Part shown: positions 36,729-46,433 of the stretch, piece by piece | Position numbering within the stretch: position 1 is the first letter of the stretch | Layout: every line of letters starts with the position of its first letter | DNA from: Amphritea atlantica | GTDB taxonomy: Bacteria; Pseudomonadota; Gammaproteobacteria; Pseudomonadales; Balneatricaceae | DNA length: 64,000 nucleotides | Assembly: GCF_900111095.1 (NCBI RefSeq) | Contig: NZ_FOGB01000009.1 | Span: forward strand, 135,544-199,543 | Direction: 5' to 3' | Position numbers and translations under genes: made by a program | The notes under the pieces: generated by a model | Databases searched by the model: none | Told to the model about the DNA's origin: nothing | What the model saw: only the letters and a program-made list of their open reading frames with translations

Positions 36729-36756
36729 ATTATACGCGAAGATCGATAAAACACAA
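36729..36756 (-). promoter_or_regulatory. Sigma-70 promoter of the rpsF operon
   Basis: On the minus strand TTGTGT and a perfect TATAAT are separated by 16 bases, about 105 bases upstream of the rpsF start. The leader between them can form short stems (for example CCG with CGG) and might carry an S6:S18-type autoregulatory motif, which I could not confirm by eye. Confidence 0.6.
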
Positions 36757-36799
36757 ACAAATCTACGCTATTTCTGTCCTCAGGTATTGCAAACCGATA

Positions 36800-37276
36800 T
36801 TAACGGGCAGGAGAGATCGACTGACTCATTTTTGCGCAGAACAGCTTTTTGGTATGTTTATCAGGATCTTTGCGAATGGCAGCCCAACAACTGTTGGTGT
36901 CTTCAAACTGAGTAAACTGCAGACCATCACGCAGATCGATCAGATAGACCTTGTCGTAGAAATCATGGTCATTCCATTCACTGACCTTCATACGGGTTTG
37001 AATACAGGTATAACGGGGGACGATGTTCACGCCGGTTTTCTGCGCCCGGATATAGTGACGGTAGTAGTTTTTACCCCGTTCGGTGCCGCGTATCTGATAG
37101 TGAACAAAATCGCGACACTGTTCCAGATCGGTAACCCGCTTATCTTCCAGCAGCACCGCTTTACTGATGGGCGTACCTTTATAAGTAAACTCACCAAGCA
37201 GATAGATCTCTGGCTGCTGGGCAAGGGCCATCGGTGAAGCCAGCAGCGTTGCCAGCAGCACTCCTTTATAAAGCAT
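36800..37276 (-). CDS. Secreted hypothetical protein
   Basis: The 158-residue protein begins with a signal peptide (MLYKGVLLATLLASPMALAQ, cleavage after Ala) and has four Cys residues in the mature part (EQCRDF, RYTCIQ, NSCWA, LFCAKM) that could form two disulfide bonds in the periplasm. ATG 37276 is supported by AGGAGG on the minus strand; the frame stays open upstream without meaning. No family was recognised. It lies alone between rpsF and a GlxA-type regulator. Confidence 0.7.
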   Translation of the reverse strand: MLYKGVLLATLLASPMALAQQPEIYLLGEFTYKGTPISKAVLLEDKRVTDLEQCRDFVHYQIRGTERGKNYYRHYIRAQKTGVNIVPRYTCIQTRMKVSEWNDHDFYDKVYLIDLRDGLQFTQFEDTNSCWAAIRKDPDKHTKKLFCAKMSQSISPAR

Positions 37277-37412
37277 CGCAATCCTCCTGATTATAGCGAA
37301 ACAGTGTTGTAGGGATGAGTTTTCACAATATCGCAGGCTAACGCATCTCAGCCTTTTATTCGACCTCTGGGCCAAAAAACGATGACAACTGACCGAATAT
37401 TCATGATGGTGG

Positions 37413-38354
37413 TCATGTTTGTGCACTAAAGCGGCGCCGAAACTCTCGTGGCGTCAGCCCGGTGATCTTAATAAACACTTTTCTGAAGGCACTGACATCG
37501 TCGTATCCGCTACTCAGCGCGATCAACTCAATACTATCAGCTGAGCTTTCAAGCGCGTCGCAGGCTTTGCTGATGCGCAACTGCTGGATATACTCTTTTG
37601 GCTTATACCCGGTCGCCCGGACAAAACGGCGCAGAAAAGTCCGTTCCGTCAGATGACACTCCTCAGCCAGTTGCTTCACCGTCACACTGGCCTGACTATG
37701 ACTTTGCAAATAGTGCTGACTCTTCAGAACGGCCCGGTCACCATGATCAAATGGTGGCATAAAACAGCGGTAGTAACGTTGCTGACGGGGGGCGGTGTCA
37801 ACCACGAGGTGCTTGCCTAACTGGCGCATCAGCGCCGGACTGCCAAACTGTGCCACCAGTTCCAACCCCAGATCCAGCCAGGCCATCAAGCCTCCCGCAG
37901 TGATCAGGTCACCATCATTAATCAGTATTTTGCTGTCATCCACCCTGATGTCGGGGAACCGTTGAGCTAGCCGATCAGCCAGCATCCAGTGGGTGGTCGC
38001 CGCGCGCTGATTCAGCAATCCCGTCTGTGCCAGAATAAAAGCCCCGGCACAGACAGAACAGAGCAATACGCCTGCAGCGTGCATCGACTTCAGCCATTCA
38101 CTCAGAACCGGTTGTTCGTCGGTATAAAAACCACCCTCAATGCAGGGAGGCAAAATAATCACTTGCGGAGTATCGGTGACAACCGCTGACAGATCGGTTA
38201 ACTCAGCACCCGGCAACACTCGTATCTCAAAATGCACTCCCTCTGGTCGCTCCTCACTCAAACGACTGGCCATGCCAAACAGCTCAGATAACCCTTCGAT
38301 GGCGGATTTCATCCCTCCGGGATAGTCGATAACCGCAATGTTGATTGTTTTCAT
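37413..38354 (-). CDS. GlxA-family AraC-type transcriptional regulator
   Basis: The 313-residue protein has an N-terminal DJ-1/PfpI-like domain (about 3-180; CSVCAGAFILAQTGLLNQRAA contains the nucleophile-elbow Cys) and a C-terminal AraC helix-turn-helix pair (about 215-310; VKQLAEECHLTERTFLRRF and AFRKVFIKITGLTPREFRRRF). It is divergent from an isochorismatase-family hydrolase gene (start 38484), which is its likely target. The 129-base gap between them contains three TATGT(T/C)A-like words at about 38370-38410. Activator or repressor role is unknown. Confidence 0.87.
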   Translation of the reverse strand: MKTINIAVIDYPGGMKSAIEGLSELFGMASRLSEERPEGVHFEIRVLPGAELTDLSAVVTDTPQVIILPPCIEGGFYTDEQPVLSEWLKSMHAAGVLLCSVCAGAFILAQTGLLNQRAATTHWMLADRLAQRFPDIRVDDSKILINDGDLITAGGLMAWLDLGLELVAQFGSPALMRQLGKHLVVDTAPRQQRYYRCFMPPFDHGDRAVLKSQHYLQSHSQASVTVKQLAEECHLTERTFLRRFVRATGYKPKEYIQQLRISKACDALESSADSIELIALSSGYDDVSAFRKVFIKITGLTPREFRRRFSAQT

Positions 38355-38483
38355 AAATACCGACGCTATATGTTACTTGTATGTCACTTATTGCTCTTAA
38401 TATGTCAAAAACGACTCCAGTATAGAGAGCAAAGTCAACAGATAATAGCCATATCAACCAATATTATTGATAGAGGTATCGCT

Positions 38484-39050
38484 ATGACACAGGTTCAGCC
38501 GAACACAGCACTGCTGTTAATCGACTTTCAGAATGACTATTTTCCCGGCGGCAAATGGGAACTGACTAACACTCAGCGCGCTACGGATAACGGCGCAAAA
38601 CTACTGGCCGCTTTTCGTCAGAAGCAGATGCCGGTTATCCATGTACGCCATGAGTTTGAAACCGATGAAGCCCCCTTCTTTACACCGGGATCGCAGGGCG
38701 CTCAGATTCACAGCAGCGTTGCCGCTGTAAACGATGAACCGGTTATTTTGAAACACTCAGCAAACAGTTTTAAAGAAACAGATCTGCAAGAGATCCTCAA
38801 AAGCCGGAATATAGAAAATCTGATTGTGGCCGGCGCGATGAGCCATATGTGTATCGATGCCGGGGTGCGTGCCGCAGCGGATCTGGGGTATAACGTCACC
38901 GTCGCTCAGGACGCCTGTGCAACAATGGATCAGGAATTTAATGGCATCACCATCCCCGCTGAGCAGGTGCACGCCTCATTTATGGCGGCACTGGGATTTG
39001 CCTATGCAAGGGTGGAAGATACGGAGATTTTGCTGGAAGAAATGAAGTAA
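38484..39050 (+). CDS. Isochorismatase-family cysteine hydrolase
   Basis: The 188-residue protein has the Asp-Lys-Cys triad of this family: Asp in LLIDFQNDYFPGG, Lys in VILKHSANSF, and Cys in GAMSHMCIDAGVRAA. It probably acts as an amidohydrolase (nicotinamidase-like or related) in the cytoplasm; the substrate is not predictable. The frame is open further upstream, but ATG 38484 with AGAGGT before it fits the family N-terminus. It is divergent from a GlxA-type regulator and followed by a paired REP sequence. Confidence 0.87.
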   Translation: MTQVQPNTALLLIDFQNDYFPGGKWELTNTQRATDNGAKLLAAFRQKQMPVIHVRHEFETDEAPFFTPGSQGAQIHSSVAAVNDEPVILKHSANSFKETDLQEILKSRNIENLIVAGAMSHMCIDAGVRAAADLGYNVTVAQDACATMDQEFNGITIPAEQVHASFMAALGFAYARVEDTEILLEEMK

Positions 39051-39103
39051 TTGGGGCTAGGGTTGACTGCTGTACTGCCCCCAATTAATACAGCCATTTT
39101 AAT

Positions 39104-39172
39104 TGTAGGAGCGGCTTCCAGCCGCGAGAAATATGTGAGAATTTCAATTCACGGCTGGAAGCCGCTCCTACA
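39104..39172. repeat. Paired REP element (BIME-type)
   Basis: TGTAGGAGCGGCTTCCAGCCG (39104-39124) and its exact inverse (39152-39172) are separated by 27 bases. The TGTAGGAGCGGCTTCCAGCC word is the common gammaproteobacterial REP type linked elsewhere to RAYT transposases. The pair lies between the 3' ends of the isochorismatase gene and the OsmC gene. Confidence 0.9.
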
Positions 39173-39212
39173 AATACAAAGAAGGCTTTTATCGAGCAAC
39201 GAGCAACGGCTC

Positions 39213-39620
39213 TTATTCCACCTCAACAATCTCAAAGCTATGGGTAATCTCTACGCCACCCTTTTCCAGCATCAGGGATGCTGAGCAGTACTGCTCAGCC
39301 GACAGTTTTACCGCACGCTCAACCTTTTTCTCGTTCAGGCCGCGACCGGAAACAATGAATTTCACATGGATTTTGGTAAACACAGCAGGTACCGCATCGG
39401 CACGTTCAGCATCGATCTCCGCCACGCAGTCCACCACATCCTGACGGGTCTTTTTCAGAATACCGATCACATCATATGAGGTGCAGCCACCCAGACCCAG
39501 CAACATCAGCTCCATCGGGCGTGGGCCCTGCTTCAGCTCGCCATCAATGGTGATATCAAATCCGGAACCGGTGGTTCCCTTGAAACGGACATCGCCATCC
39601 CATTTTACTTTTGCTTGCAT
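39213..39620 (-). CDS. OsmC family protein (YhfA-like)
   Basis: The 135-residue protein matches E. coli YhfA along its length: MQAKVKWDGDVRFKG, ELMLLGLGGCTSYDVIGIL with the first redox-type Cys, and AVKLSAEQYCSASLMLEKG with the second. OsmC-type proteins reduce organic hydroperoxides via two Cys residues. ATG 39620 aligns with the E. coli start; the upstream open codons begin with TTG. It lies 27 bases downstream of trpC in the same direction, as YhfA-like genes often do near crp or trp in other gammaproteobacteria. Confidence 0.87.
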   Translation of the reverse strand: MQAKVKWDGDVRFKGTTGSGFDITIDGELKQGPRPMELMLLGLGGCTSYDVIGILKKTRQDVVDCVAEIDAERADAVPAVFTKIHVKFIVSGRGLNEKKVERAVKLSAEQYCSASLMLEKGGVEITHSFEIVEVE

Positions 39621-39647
39621 AGTCTCAGTATCTTCTTTCAATCATTA

Positions 39648-40460
39648 TTATTTGGCGAACAATTCGGCCAGCTTCTGACCTGGATCTGCAGCCCGCATAA
39701 AGGCTTCCCCCACGAGGAAGCTGTCAACCCTGTGCTCACGCATGGCGATGACATCGTCACGGCAGAGAATGCCGCTTTCGGTAACGACAATACGATCCTC
39801 AGGCACTCTATCCAGCAGTTCAAAAGTGTGATCAAGTGACACTTCAAAGGTGTGCAGATTACGGTTATTGATCCCCACCAGCGTATTACCAAGCGGCAGA
39901 GAGCGTTCCAGTTCAGCCAGGTTATGCACCTCAATCAGCACATCCATACCCAGCTCCAGTGCCAGGGCATTCAGGTCAGCCATCTGCGCATCTTCCAGTG
40001 CTGCCACAATCAGCAAAATGCAGTCAGCACCGATCGCCCGGGCTTCATAAATCTGATAAGGATCAACAATAAAATCCTTACGAATAACCGGCAGGGAACA
40101 GGCGGCACGCGCTTCCATCAGGAAAGCTTCGCTGCCCTGAAAGAAATCCGCATCGGTGAGTACAGACAGACAGCTGGCACCACCCGCCTCGTAGGAACGG
40201 GCAATATCCGCTGGCACAAAAGGATCACGAATCACGCCTTTGGAGGGGCTGGCTTTTTTCGCTTCCGCAATAATAGCAGAACGCCCTTCAGCCAGTGTTT
40301 TCGCCATATTCGCGACAAAACCACGGGGATCCGTGGCGCTGCCCTGCTGATCAGCAATCTGCGCTTTCAAATCAGCAATACTCTTTACCGGCTGACGTTC
40401 AGCAATCTCTTCATATTTCCGTGCAATTATTTTTTTCAGCACGGTGGGTGTATCGGTCAT
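39648..40460 (-). CDS. trpC: Indole-3-glycerol phosphate synthase
   Basis: This 270-residue TIM-barrel enzyme closes the indole ring in tryptophan synthesis. Visible motifs are [17 protein letters not shown] (phosphate/Lys site), [55 protein letters not shown] and [12 protein letters not shown]. It is a monofunctional TrpC without fused TrpF. It begins 6 bases after trpD in the trpG-trpD-trpC operon. Confidence 0.96.
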   Translation of the reverse strand: MTDTPTVLKKIIARKYEEIAERQPVKSIADLKAQIADQQGSATDPRGFVANMAKTLAEGRSAIIAEAKKASPSKGVIRDPFVPADIARSYEAGGASCLSVLTDADFFQGSEAFLMEARAACSLPVIRKDFIVDPYQIYEARAIGADCILLIVAALEDAQMADLNALALELGMDVLIEVHNLAELERSLPLGNTLVGINNRNLHTFEVSLDHTFELLDRVPEDRIVVTESGILCRDDVIAMREHRVDSFLVGEAFMRAADPGQKLAELFAK

Positions 40461-40466
40461 CGTTGT

Positions 40467-41501
40467 TCAGTCCTTCAGCGACTGGCTGAAATCCGCCAGC
40501 TGTTGCATTTTCTTCAGTGCTGCGCCCGAGTTGATCGCTTCCAGGGCTTTTGCCACACCCTCTTTATGGCTGGCAGCCAGACCGCTCAGATAAACCGCAG
40601 CTCCCGCATTCAGTGCCACCATAGACGCCGCCTTCTTAACTGCAACATCTTCAGCACCGGAGAATGCCTTTTTAATCAGCTCCAGCGACTGAGCCGGGCT
40701 ATCGATTACCAGACCGATCAGACTCTGGCTTTCAATCCCGAGGTCTTCTGGTGACAAACGGTATTCGGTTATTTCACCGTCTTTCAGCTCAGCCACATAG
40801 GTATGGGTTGCCAGGCTGATCTCATCCAGGCCGTCATCCGCATGTACTACCATGATGTGTTCGCCACCCAGTTGCTGCATCACTTCAGCCATTGGTCGAC
40901 ACAGTTTTTTGGTAAATACACCGATCACCAGGCGCTGCGCTCCGGCCGGATTAGTCATCGGGCCGAGAATATTAAACATGGTTCGGGTGCCCAGGGCTCG
41001 GCGCGCGCCGATGGCATGTTTCATCGCGCCATGAAAACCCGGTGCAAACATAAAGCCGACACCAACGTCATCGATACAGCGGGCTACAGCATCCGCGCCC
41101 AGATCGAGGTTAATGCCGGCTTGCTCCAGCAGATCAGCACTGCCACTGCTGGAGGAAACCCCACGGTTACCATGCTTGGCCACATGAACGCCACAGGCTG
41201 CAGCAACAAAAGCACTGGCAGACGAAACGTTAAACAGGTTTGCACCATCGCCACCGGTACCGACAATATCGACCAACGGTGCAGCGGTGGCGTTTACCGG
41301 CGTTGCCAGTTCCCGCATCACCTGGGCGGCACCGGTGATCTCGTCAATCGATTCACTCTTCATCCGCAGCGCCACCAGAAAACCGGCGATCTGTGATTCA
41401 GAGCATTCACCCGTCATCACCTGACGCATCACTTCAACCATTTCGTCACGGCTCAGATCAATATGATCAACTACCCGCGCCAGCGCTTCTTTGATATCCA
41501 T
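40467..41501 (-). CDS. trpD: Anthranilate phosphoribosyltransferase
   Basis: The 344-residue enzyme joins anthranilate to PRPP. It has the N-terminal helical domain ([20 protein letters not shown]), the glycine loop [34 protein letters not shown], and the [10 protein letters not shown] segment. It is a stand-alone TrpD. The gap to trpG is 10 bases. In this window its substrate, anthranilate, is also the predicted product of the indole pathway encoded from 46 to 50 kb. Confidence 0.96.
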   Translation of the reverse strand: MDIKEALARVVDHIDLSRDEMVEVMRQVMTGECSESQIAGFLVALRMKSESIDEITGAAQVMRELATPVNATAAPLVDIVGTGGDGANLFNVSSASAFVAAACGVHVAKHGNRGVSSSSGSADLLEQAGINLDLGADAVARCIDDVGVGFMFAPGFHGAMKHAIGARRALGTRTMFNILGPMTNPAGAQRLVIGVFTKKLCRPMAEVMQQLGGEHIMVVHADDGLDEISLATHTYVAELKDGEITEYRLSPEDLGIESQSLIGLVIDSPAQSLELIKKAFSGAEDVAVKKAASMVALNAGAAVYLSGLAASHKEGVAKALEAINSGAALKKMQQLADFSQSLKD

Positions 41502-41511
41502 TGTGTCGTCC

Positions 41512-42093
41512 TTATGCTCGATTCAAAAAGTTTTGCAGCAGATCATGGCCCTGCTGAGTGAGGATAGATTCTGGGTGGAACTGCACCCCCTCAATATCCA
41601 GCTCTTTATGCCGCACACCCATGATCTCATCGACAGAGCCATCATCATTCTGAGTCCAGGCGGTGATCTCCAGACAGTCTGGCAAAGTATTTTTATCGAT
41701 CACCAGCGAGTGATAGCGGGTCACCGATACCGGATTTTCCAGTCCTTCAAAGACCCCTGTATTGTTATGATATACCGGTGAAACCTTGCCATGCATCACC
41801 TGACGGGCACGCACCACATCACCGCCAAAGGCCTGCCCCATACTCTGATGTCCCAGACAGATACCAAAGATCGGCAGTTTACCGGCAAAATGTTTGATCG
41901 CCGCCACCGAGATACCCGCCTCGTTCGGCGTACAGGGACCGGGAGAGATCACCAGTTGAGAGGGATTCAGGGCTTCGATCTGCTCAATGGTAATTTCATC
42001 ATTACGATACACCTGAACATCAGCGCCCAGCTCACCCAGATATTGCACGACGTTATAGGTAAACGAGTCGTAGTTATCGATCATTAGCAACAT
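41512..42093 (-). CDS. trpG: Anthranilate/aminodeoxychorismate synthase glutaminase subunit
   Basis: The 193-residue class I glutamine amidotransferase has the nucleophile in [15 protein letters not shown] (Cys79) and the His-Glu pair in QFHPESIL. It supplies ammonia to TrpE (or PabB). trpE is not adjacent; the 300 bases upstream have no gene. A dual TrpG/PabA role is common when there is a single copy. It is the first gene of trpGDC. Confidence 0.95.
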   Translation of the reverse strand: MLLMIDNYDSFTYNVVQYLGELGADVQVYRNDEITIEQIEALNPSQLVISPGPCTPNEAGISVAAIKHFAGKLPIFGICLGHQSMGQAFGGDVVRARQVMHGKVSPVYHNNTGVFEGLENPVSVTRYHSLVIDKNTLPDCLEITAWTQNDDGSVDEIMGVRHKELDIEGVQFHPESILTQQGHDLLQNFLNRA

Positions 42094-42394
42094 ATCAATA
42101 TTTAACCTATTGATTTATATAATTAATAACATCGAGCCTTATTCAGGTTACCCGGTTTATAAACCTAAGAAATCGAAACTGAGCAGCAGATGGCCTCGAA
42201 GAACAGCCGATTATAGTACAGTAAGCTAATTCTGGATAACACTGATGAGCGATGAAAAGCGTTAGCGAAAGGGGTCAAAGAAGAAAAGATGACTTACAGC
42301 CTGAGGGGAAATACCCGGATATCGATCACTATGATATCCAGGCATTGTAAGTGACAGTCGATGAGAGAATATGAAAGGTGCTGTTTAAAGCGGA
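42094..42394. other. Intergenic region between the dioxygenase reductase and trpG
   Basis: Both flanking genes are on the minus strand. The part near trpG is AT-rich (42095-42130) and probably holds its promoter. I saw no Trp-rich leader peptide, attenuator stem or terminator with a T run. Confidence 0.4.
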
Positions 42395-43414
42395 CTAACT
42401 GGCGGAAAATTTCTCATAATGGATGGTGCTATTGGCCATATCCCGTTGATCCAGCCAGCCCTTTACGGCGTCCACCATCGGCGGTGGCCCACACAGGTAG
42501 AGATCAACCTCGCCGTTGTTGAAATGACTATCCTCAAACAGATCGGTGACCACCCCAACAGTCCCCGGCCAGTCCTCGTTTTCTTTCATGACGATGCTAT
42601 GGCAAGTGAAATCGGGTAACTTTTCGGCATACTGCTGAAGTCGTTCGATCTCACACAGATCGGCCATCTGAGTAACACCATAAAACAGCGTGATTGGCTG
42701 ATCGCAACGTTCAGGATTCTCAACCAGCTGATCAAGCATTCCGAGAAACGCGGCCAGCCCGGTTCCACCGGCGACAAAGATCAGCGGGCGTTTTATCTGA
42801 TGCAGATAGAACGCTCCCAGTGGCGCCTTAAGTTTCATCCGGTCACCGGGGTTGGCACGTTCACGCAGATAATCACTCATCACCCCCTGGGGCAAAAGAC
42901 GGATCAGAAACTGCAGCTGATTAGTCTTATTAGGCGCGCAGGCAAAAGAGTAGGAACGCCACTCGTCAGTGCCAGGAACATTCACATGAGCATACTGCCC
43001 CGGCAGAAAATCCAGTTGATCACCCAGTGCCTGAGCATCGATGTAGACGACTGCGGCCGATTCAGACACCAGATCAACGTTGGTAATCACCGCTGTCAGC
43101 TCTTCCGGGCCACTGCTGGTGCAGAGCGTTGACTCAAAATCAAACGCTATCGCGCAATCGGATGCCACCCGCATCTGGCAGGTGAGAACACCGCCCTGCT
43201 TAAGCTCCGCAGCACTCAGGGCATCCTCATCAACATATTCAAGCTGATAGTTGCCCGAGCTACAGAGCCCTTTACAGGTAGCACAGACTCCCTCACGGCA
43301 ATCCACCGGAATTGTAATGCCCTGGCGCAGCGCTGCATCAAGCACAGTTTCTCCACTATTAACACCGATAAACCGGGTGCGGCCATCACTGAAATTCAAA
43401 GCCACTTTATTCAT
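42395..43414 (-). CDS. antC: Aromatic-ring dioxygenase reductase (AntC/BenC-like)
   Basis: The 339-residue electron-transfer protein has an N-terminal plant-type 2Fe-2S domain with Cys39, Cys44, Cys47 and Cys79 (DCREGVCATCKG, VLTCQMR), an FAD-binding domain (RSYSFACAP, about residue 155) and an NAD domain (VAGGTGLAAFLGML and LCGPPPMVDAV). It passes electrons from NADH to the oxygenase encoded upstream. ATG 43414 follows GAGGTG on the minus strand. It is the last gene of the catabolic operon, separated from the small-subunit gene by 135 bases with a strong hairpin. Confidence 0.87.
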   Translation of the reverse strand: MNKVALNFSDGRTRFIGVNSGETVLDAALRQGITIPVDCREGVCATCKGLCSSGNYQLEYVDEDALSAAELKQGGVLTCQMRVASDCAIAFDFESTLCTSSGPEELTAVITNVDLVSESAAVVYIDAQALGDQLDFLPGQYAHVNVPGTDEWRSYSFACAPNKTNQLQFLIRLLPQGVMSDYLRERANPGDRMKLKAPLGAFYLHQIKRPLIFVAGGTGLAAFLGMLDQLVENPERCDQPITLFYGVTQMADLCEIERLQQYAEKLPDFTCHSIVMKENEDWPGTVGVVTDLFEDSHFNNGEVDLYLCGPPPMVDAVKGWLDQRDMANSTIHYEKFSAS

Positions 43415-43474
43415 ATAACACCTCACAAACTCTTCACCTGTTCAAAGGCCGGAGTTGACACACGACAGACCGTT

Positions 43475-43510
43475 GCAGAGCCCCCCGAAGGGGATAAAAG
43501 AGGGCTCTGC
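43475..43510 (-). other. Intercistronic hairpin between the dioxygenase small-subunit and reductase genes
   Basis: GCAGAGCCC (43475-43483) pairs with GGGCTCTGC (43502-43510); inside, CCCC-GAA-GGGG forms a second stem. There is no T run, so it may be an mRNA processing or stability element, or a partial attenuator, rather than a full terminator. Confidence 0.55.
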
Positions 43511-43549
43511 ATTATGATCTGACGATCTTATAACCGGACTGACTCGCGA

Positions 43550-44056
43550 TCAGACGTGATAGAAATCAAGCACATGACGAATCTTATCGTTCAGTAAAAT
43601 TGCTTGTTTACGTAGCACTTTCCAACTGTCGCTGTCTGGCCGAAGGGTATACTCTGCCCGGCCGAAGAAGGCTTCAGACTCGCCGAAACGGTAAAAATGC
43701 GTCACCCAGTTAACCTTCACTTTCCAGTTGCCATCGGCTTGCTCCTCGCCCTGGACATTGCTCAGCAGATGCAACGTTCTTGGCATCGGCGTGCAGGCCG
43801 CCGACTTACCGGTGCGGATGCGGAACACCCGGTCTTCAAGACCGGCCCGGGTGGCATAGTAGATCAGTGACATCTCCCGCTTAGGATCCGTGGTATGCAC
43901 ATGCTCGGAGTCCCATTGAGGGATGTGAAATTCGGCGTTTTCATCGAATGTTGCCAGATATTCATCCCACTGCTGGAGATCACAATATTCAGACTGCTGG
44001 TACAGAAACTGCTCAATACTCTGCAGAGCCGCGTGTTGCATTGCATTAGTCATCAC
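43550..44056 (-). CDS. antB: Aromatic-ring dioxygenase small (beta) subunit (AntB/BenB-like)
   Basis: The 168-residue protein has the SnoaL-type fold of ring-hydroxylating dioxygenase beta subunits: IEQFLYQQSEYCDLQQWDEY near the start and VNWVTHFYRFGE with the conserved aromatic-Arg stretch later. It makes the structural subunit of an alpha3-beta3 oxygenase. Its start overlaps the large-subunit stop by four bases (ATGA), so the two are coupled. Similarity looks closer to anthranilate or benzoate than naphthalene types, which I infer from the partner and the small size. Confidence 0.83.
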   Translation of the reverse strand: MMTNAMQHAALQSIEQFLYQQSEYCDLQQWDEYLATFDENAEFHIPQWDSEHVHTTDPKREMSLIYYATRAGLEDRVFRIRTGKSAACTPMPRTLHLLSNVQGEEQADGNWKVKVNWVTHFYRFGESEAFFGRAEYTLRPDSDSWKVLRKQAILLNDKIRHVLDFYHV

Positions 44057-45447
44057 TTTGCCTCCTGTTGCTGCAGCTTAAGATCCAACCCCTGCAGCAG
44101 GTAACGCTGCCAGGTAGAGTGCTGATTAACGTAGAGCCCTTCATGGGTAAACTCAGTGCCGGTGATAGCCGGATTAATCCCCAGCGCTTTGGTGTTCGCA
44201 GTGGCCTCGCGGGTCCACTTATCACAGCCACGGGAGATGTCATTCCAGCGTTCCAGACGCGCTTCAAAGCCTTTCTGAGCTTCGCGAAACTCCACCAGAT
44301 CGTCCGGTGTTCCCATACCGGAGACATTAAAGAAATCCTCAAACTGACGAATGCGGTTTTCCCGGTCGGCATCGGACTCACCTTTCACGCCGAGGCAGAA
44401 GCTATGCACTTCAGTTTTATTCCAGGCAACCGGTCGGACAACCCGCAACTGCGAACTGATCTGGTCCATAAAGAACAGACTCGGGTAGATGTTGAGGTTG
44501 CGTAGACGGTGCATCATCCACTGCGCCCGACTCTCGCCATACTCTTCGATCAGACGGGGCATAACCGCGGCATAGCCAGGGCGAACCTCTGGATTGGGCA
44601 TATCACTGAAAAGAATGGTGTGACCGTTGTTAAAGGCAAACCAACCATCATCGGTCTCCTTATCCCCCGCCCCCAGTTTGCTATAGTCGAGCACTTTTTT
44701 GCCGGCACCGTGCTTTTCTGTTTCCAGCTGCTGCCGGTATTGCACCGTCGCAACATAGTTATAGTGCACAGTACTGACGTGATAACCATCAAGACCATTT
44801 TCGTTCTGCAGCTTCCAGTTACCATCAAAGGTATAGGAGGAAGAGCCTGGCAGCACTTCCAGCTCACCGTTCTCTGACTGAGCCACCATCATGTCAAAAC
44901 CGATGCGGGCATCACCGAGGAAGTCCTCCAGAGACTCGGTGCAGGCTGTATTCAGATTGATAAACACAAACCCTTTGTAAGAGCTGATCAGCGCTTTTCG
45001 CAGCCCCCGGGTGGATTTATCAAAGTCATCAGGATATTCACCGGGTGCCTTAACCTTCACCAGCCGGCCGTCGGTCTTATAACACCAGGCATGAAACGGA
45101 CAGGTGAAAGTGGACTGATTACCACGACATACCCGGGTCAGGGTTGCACCGCGATGCTGACAGGCATTAATCAGTGCACTCAGTTCACCGTTAGCATCAC
45201 GGGTGATGATCATCGCCTGACGACCCGCCTGCATGGTAAAAAAATCATGGGGGTTGGCAATCTGACTCTCATGGCAGGCATAGATCCAGGTGTTCTCAAA
45301 AATCAGATCCATTTCGATATCGAACAGGTCACGATCGGTGAACATCTCGCGGGCCACCCGGTATACATTTTCTTCGGGACGGAAATCGGTCCAGCTTTCA
45401 ACCTTATCGCGCCACTCAAGCAGTGTTTGTTTCGAATGAGTATTCAT
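44053..45447 (-). CDS. antA: Rieske aromatic-ring dioxygenase large subunit (anthranilate/benzoate type)
   Basis: The 464-residue catalytic subunit has a Rieske site CQHRGATLTRVC...CPFHAW (Cys96, His98, Cys116, His119) and the mononuclear iron site in NENGLDGYHVSTVHYNY (Asp220, His223, His228). Family members of this length dihydroxylate benzoate, anthranilate or toluate. The flanking indole-pathway genes suggest anthranilate 1,2-dioxygenation to catechol with release of CO2 and ammonia. A GGAGACAG site precedes ATG 45447. Benzoate as substrate cannot be excluded by motif reading alone; no cis-diol dehydrogenase (benD) follows, which favours anthranilate because its diol decomposes without one. 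Confidence 0.83.
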   Translation of the reverse strand: MNTHSKQTLLEWRDKVESWTDFRPEENVYRVAREMFTDRDLFDIEMDLIFENTWIYACHESQIANPHDFFTMQAGRQAMIITRDANGELSALINACQHRGATLTRVCRGNQSTFTCPFHAWCYKTDGRLVKVKAPGEYPDDFDKSTRGLRKALISSYKGFVFINLNTACTESLEDFLGDARIGFDMMVAQSENGELEVLPGSSSYTFDGNWKLQNENGLDGYHVSTVHYNYVATVQYRQQLETEKHGAGKKVLDYSKLGAGDKETDDGWFAFNNGHTILFSDMPNPEVRPGYAAVMPRLIEEYGESRAQWMMHRLRNLNIYPSLFFMDQISSQLRVVRPVAWNKTEVHSFCLGVKGESDADRENRIRQFEDFFNVSGMGTPDDLVEFREAQKGFEARLERWNDISRGCDKWTREATANTKALGINPAITGTEFTHEGLYVNQHSTWQRYLLQGLDLKLQQQEAK

Positions 45448-45476
45448 TGTTTCTGTCTCCTGGCTCTGCTTATTGA

Positions 45477-46367
45477 TTAAAACTTCACAACCGTTTTTAT
45501 CCAGAACGCATCACCCTGAGGCCGGTTTTCAACCGCCATCTCTTTTTGATACTTAACGGATAAAAAGAAGCCTTTGCCGTTGTCATATTTAATCGCTGGA
45601 CCGATGGCGAAGGCCTGTCCCTTATTGCCGATATCGGTGCCATTAACTTCATCACCGGTTATCTGTTTGTAGGCATACCCACCGACCCCCACCACCCAGT
45701 TGGGTGATACGCCGTAACCCAGGGAGTAATCAGCGTGCAGCTCCTGACCCGACCGATAGTTGGTATCATCGTTTTCAAAGTTGTAGTCATACATCACCTT
45801 CACCCCCCAGTTGAATCCGGCAGGATCAATGTGAGAAGCGGCGTAGATACCCTGAACAGTCCAGTAGTTACGGCCAATATTGGCCAGGCGGGATGAGTCA
45901 TATTCACCGGTGGGAGCGATAACATCGACACCGATAGCGGTATGAAACTGAGGACTGTGATGGAAGGCCAGCGCGGCGGTCAGATCGAGATCGCCAATAC
46001 CAGATTCGCTATCGTTCATCCCCATGACGGAGACATCCAGATCAACCAGCGGCAGCAAACCGGCAAACACCAGCTGACCACCGAACAAAGTTTTATCGGT
46101 GACATAAAGCAGCCGTGGCGCCAGCACATCGGCTTTCAGATTGAAGTTGATCGGCAAGCTTTTGCCATCATTGCCTTTAAAGTCATCCGCCTCATAATGC
46201 TCAGCGTAAATCAGCGGATACAGACCCGGTGGAGGCAGTGCACCCACCAACAGATCTTCAGCCCCCATTGGGTAGTTCGAGCCACCGCCCTCGGTCGCCT
46301 GAACCGGTGTTGTGATTAAAGATGCCCCGATCAGGCATCCGATAGCATAGTTAACTGTACATTTCAT
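45477..46367 (-). CDS. Outer-membrane aromatic-compound channel (phenol meta-pathway type)
   Basis: This 296-residue protein has a signal peptide (to about residue 24, VQATEGG), the start SNYPMGAEDLLVGALPPPG typical of the 'phenol MetA degradation' outer-membrane family, many alternating aromatic beta strands, and a C-terminal Phe (KTVVKF) for outer-membrane assembly. Such proteins are thought to admit hydrophobic aromatics. Its position between the oxygenase genes and the flavin reductase supports a role in uptake of indole or a related compound. Confidence 0.8.
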   Translation of the reverse strand: MKCTVNYAIGCLIGASLITTPVQATEGGGSNYPMGAEDLLVGALPPPGLYPLIYAEHYEADDFKGNDGKSLPINFNLKADVLAPRLLYVTDKTLFGGQLVFAGLLPLVDLDVSVMGMNDSESGIGDLDLTAALAFHHSPQFHTAIGVDVIAPTGEYDSSRLANIGRNYWTVQGIYAASHIDPAGFNWGVKVMYDYNFENDDTNYRSGQELHADYSLGYGVSPNWVVGVGGYAYKQITGDEVNGTDIGNKGQAFAIGPAIKYDNGKGFFLSVKYQKEMAVENRPQGDAFWIKTVVKF

Positions 46368-46433
46368 GAGTTGTTATTCCTGATTATTAGTATTATCAAA
46401 GCCCGACCTCAGCCGGGCTCAGTGGCATCTGTT

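Noticed and set aside
44053..45447. Benzoate 1,2-dioxygenase (benABCD) operon
   Set aside because: No cis-diol dehydrogenase (benD) follows and the neighbours belong to an indole-type pathway, so anthranilate is preferred, though not proven.
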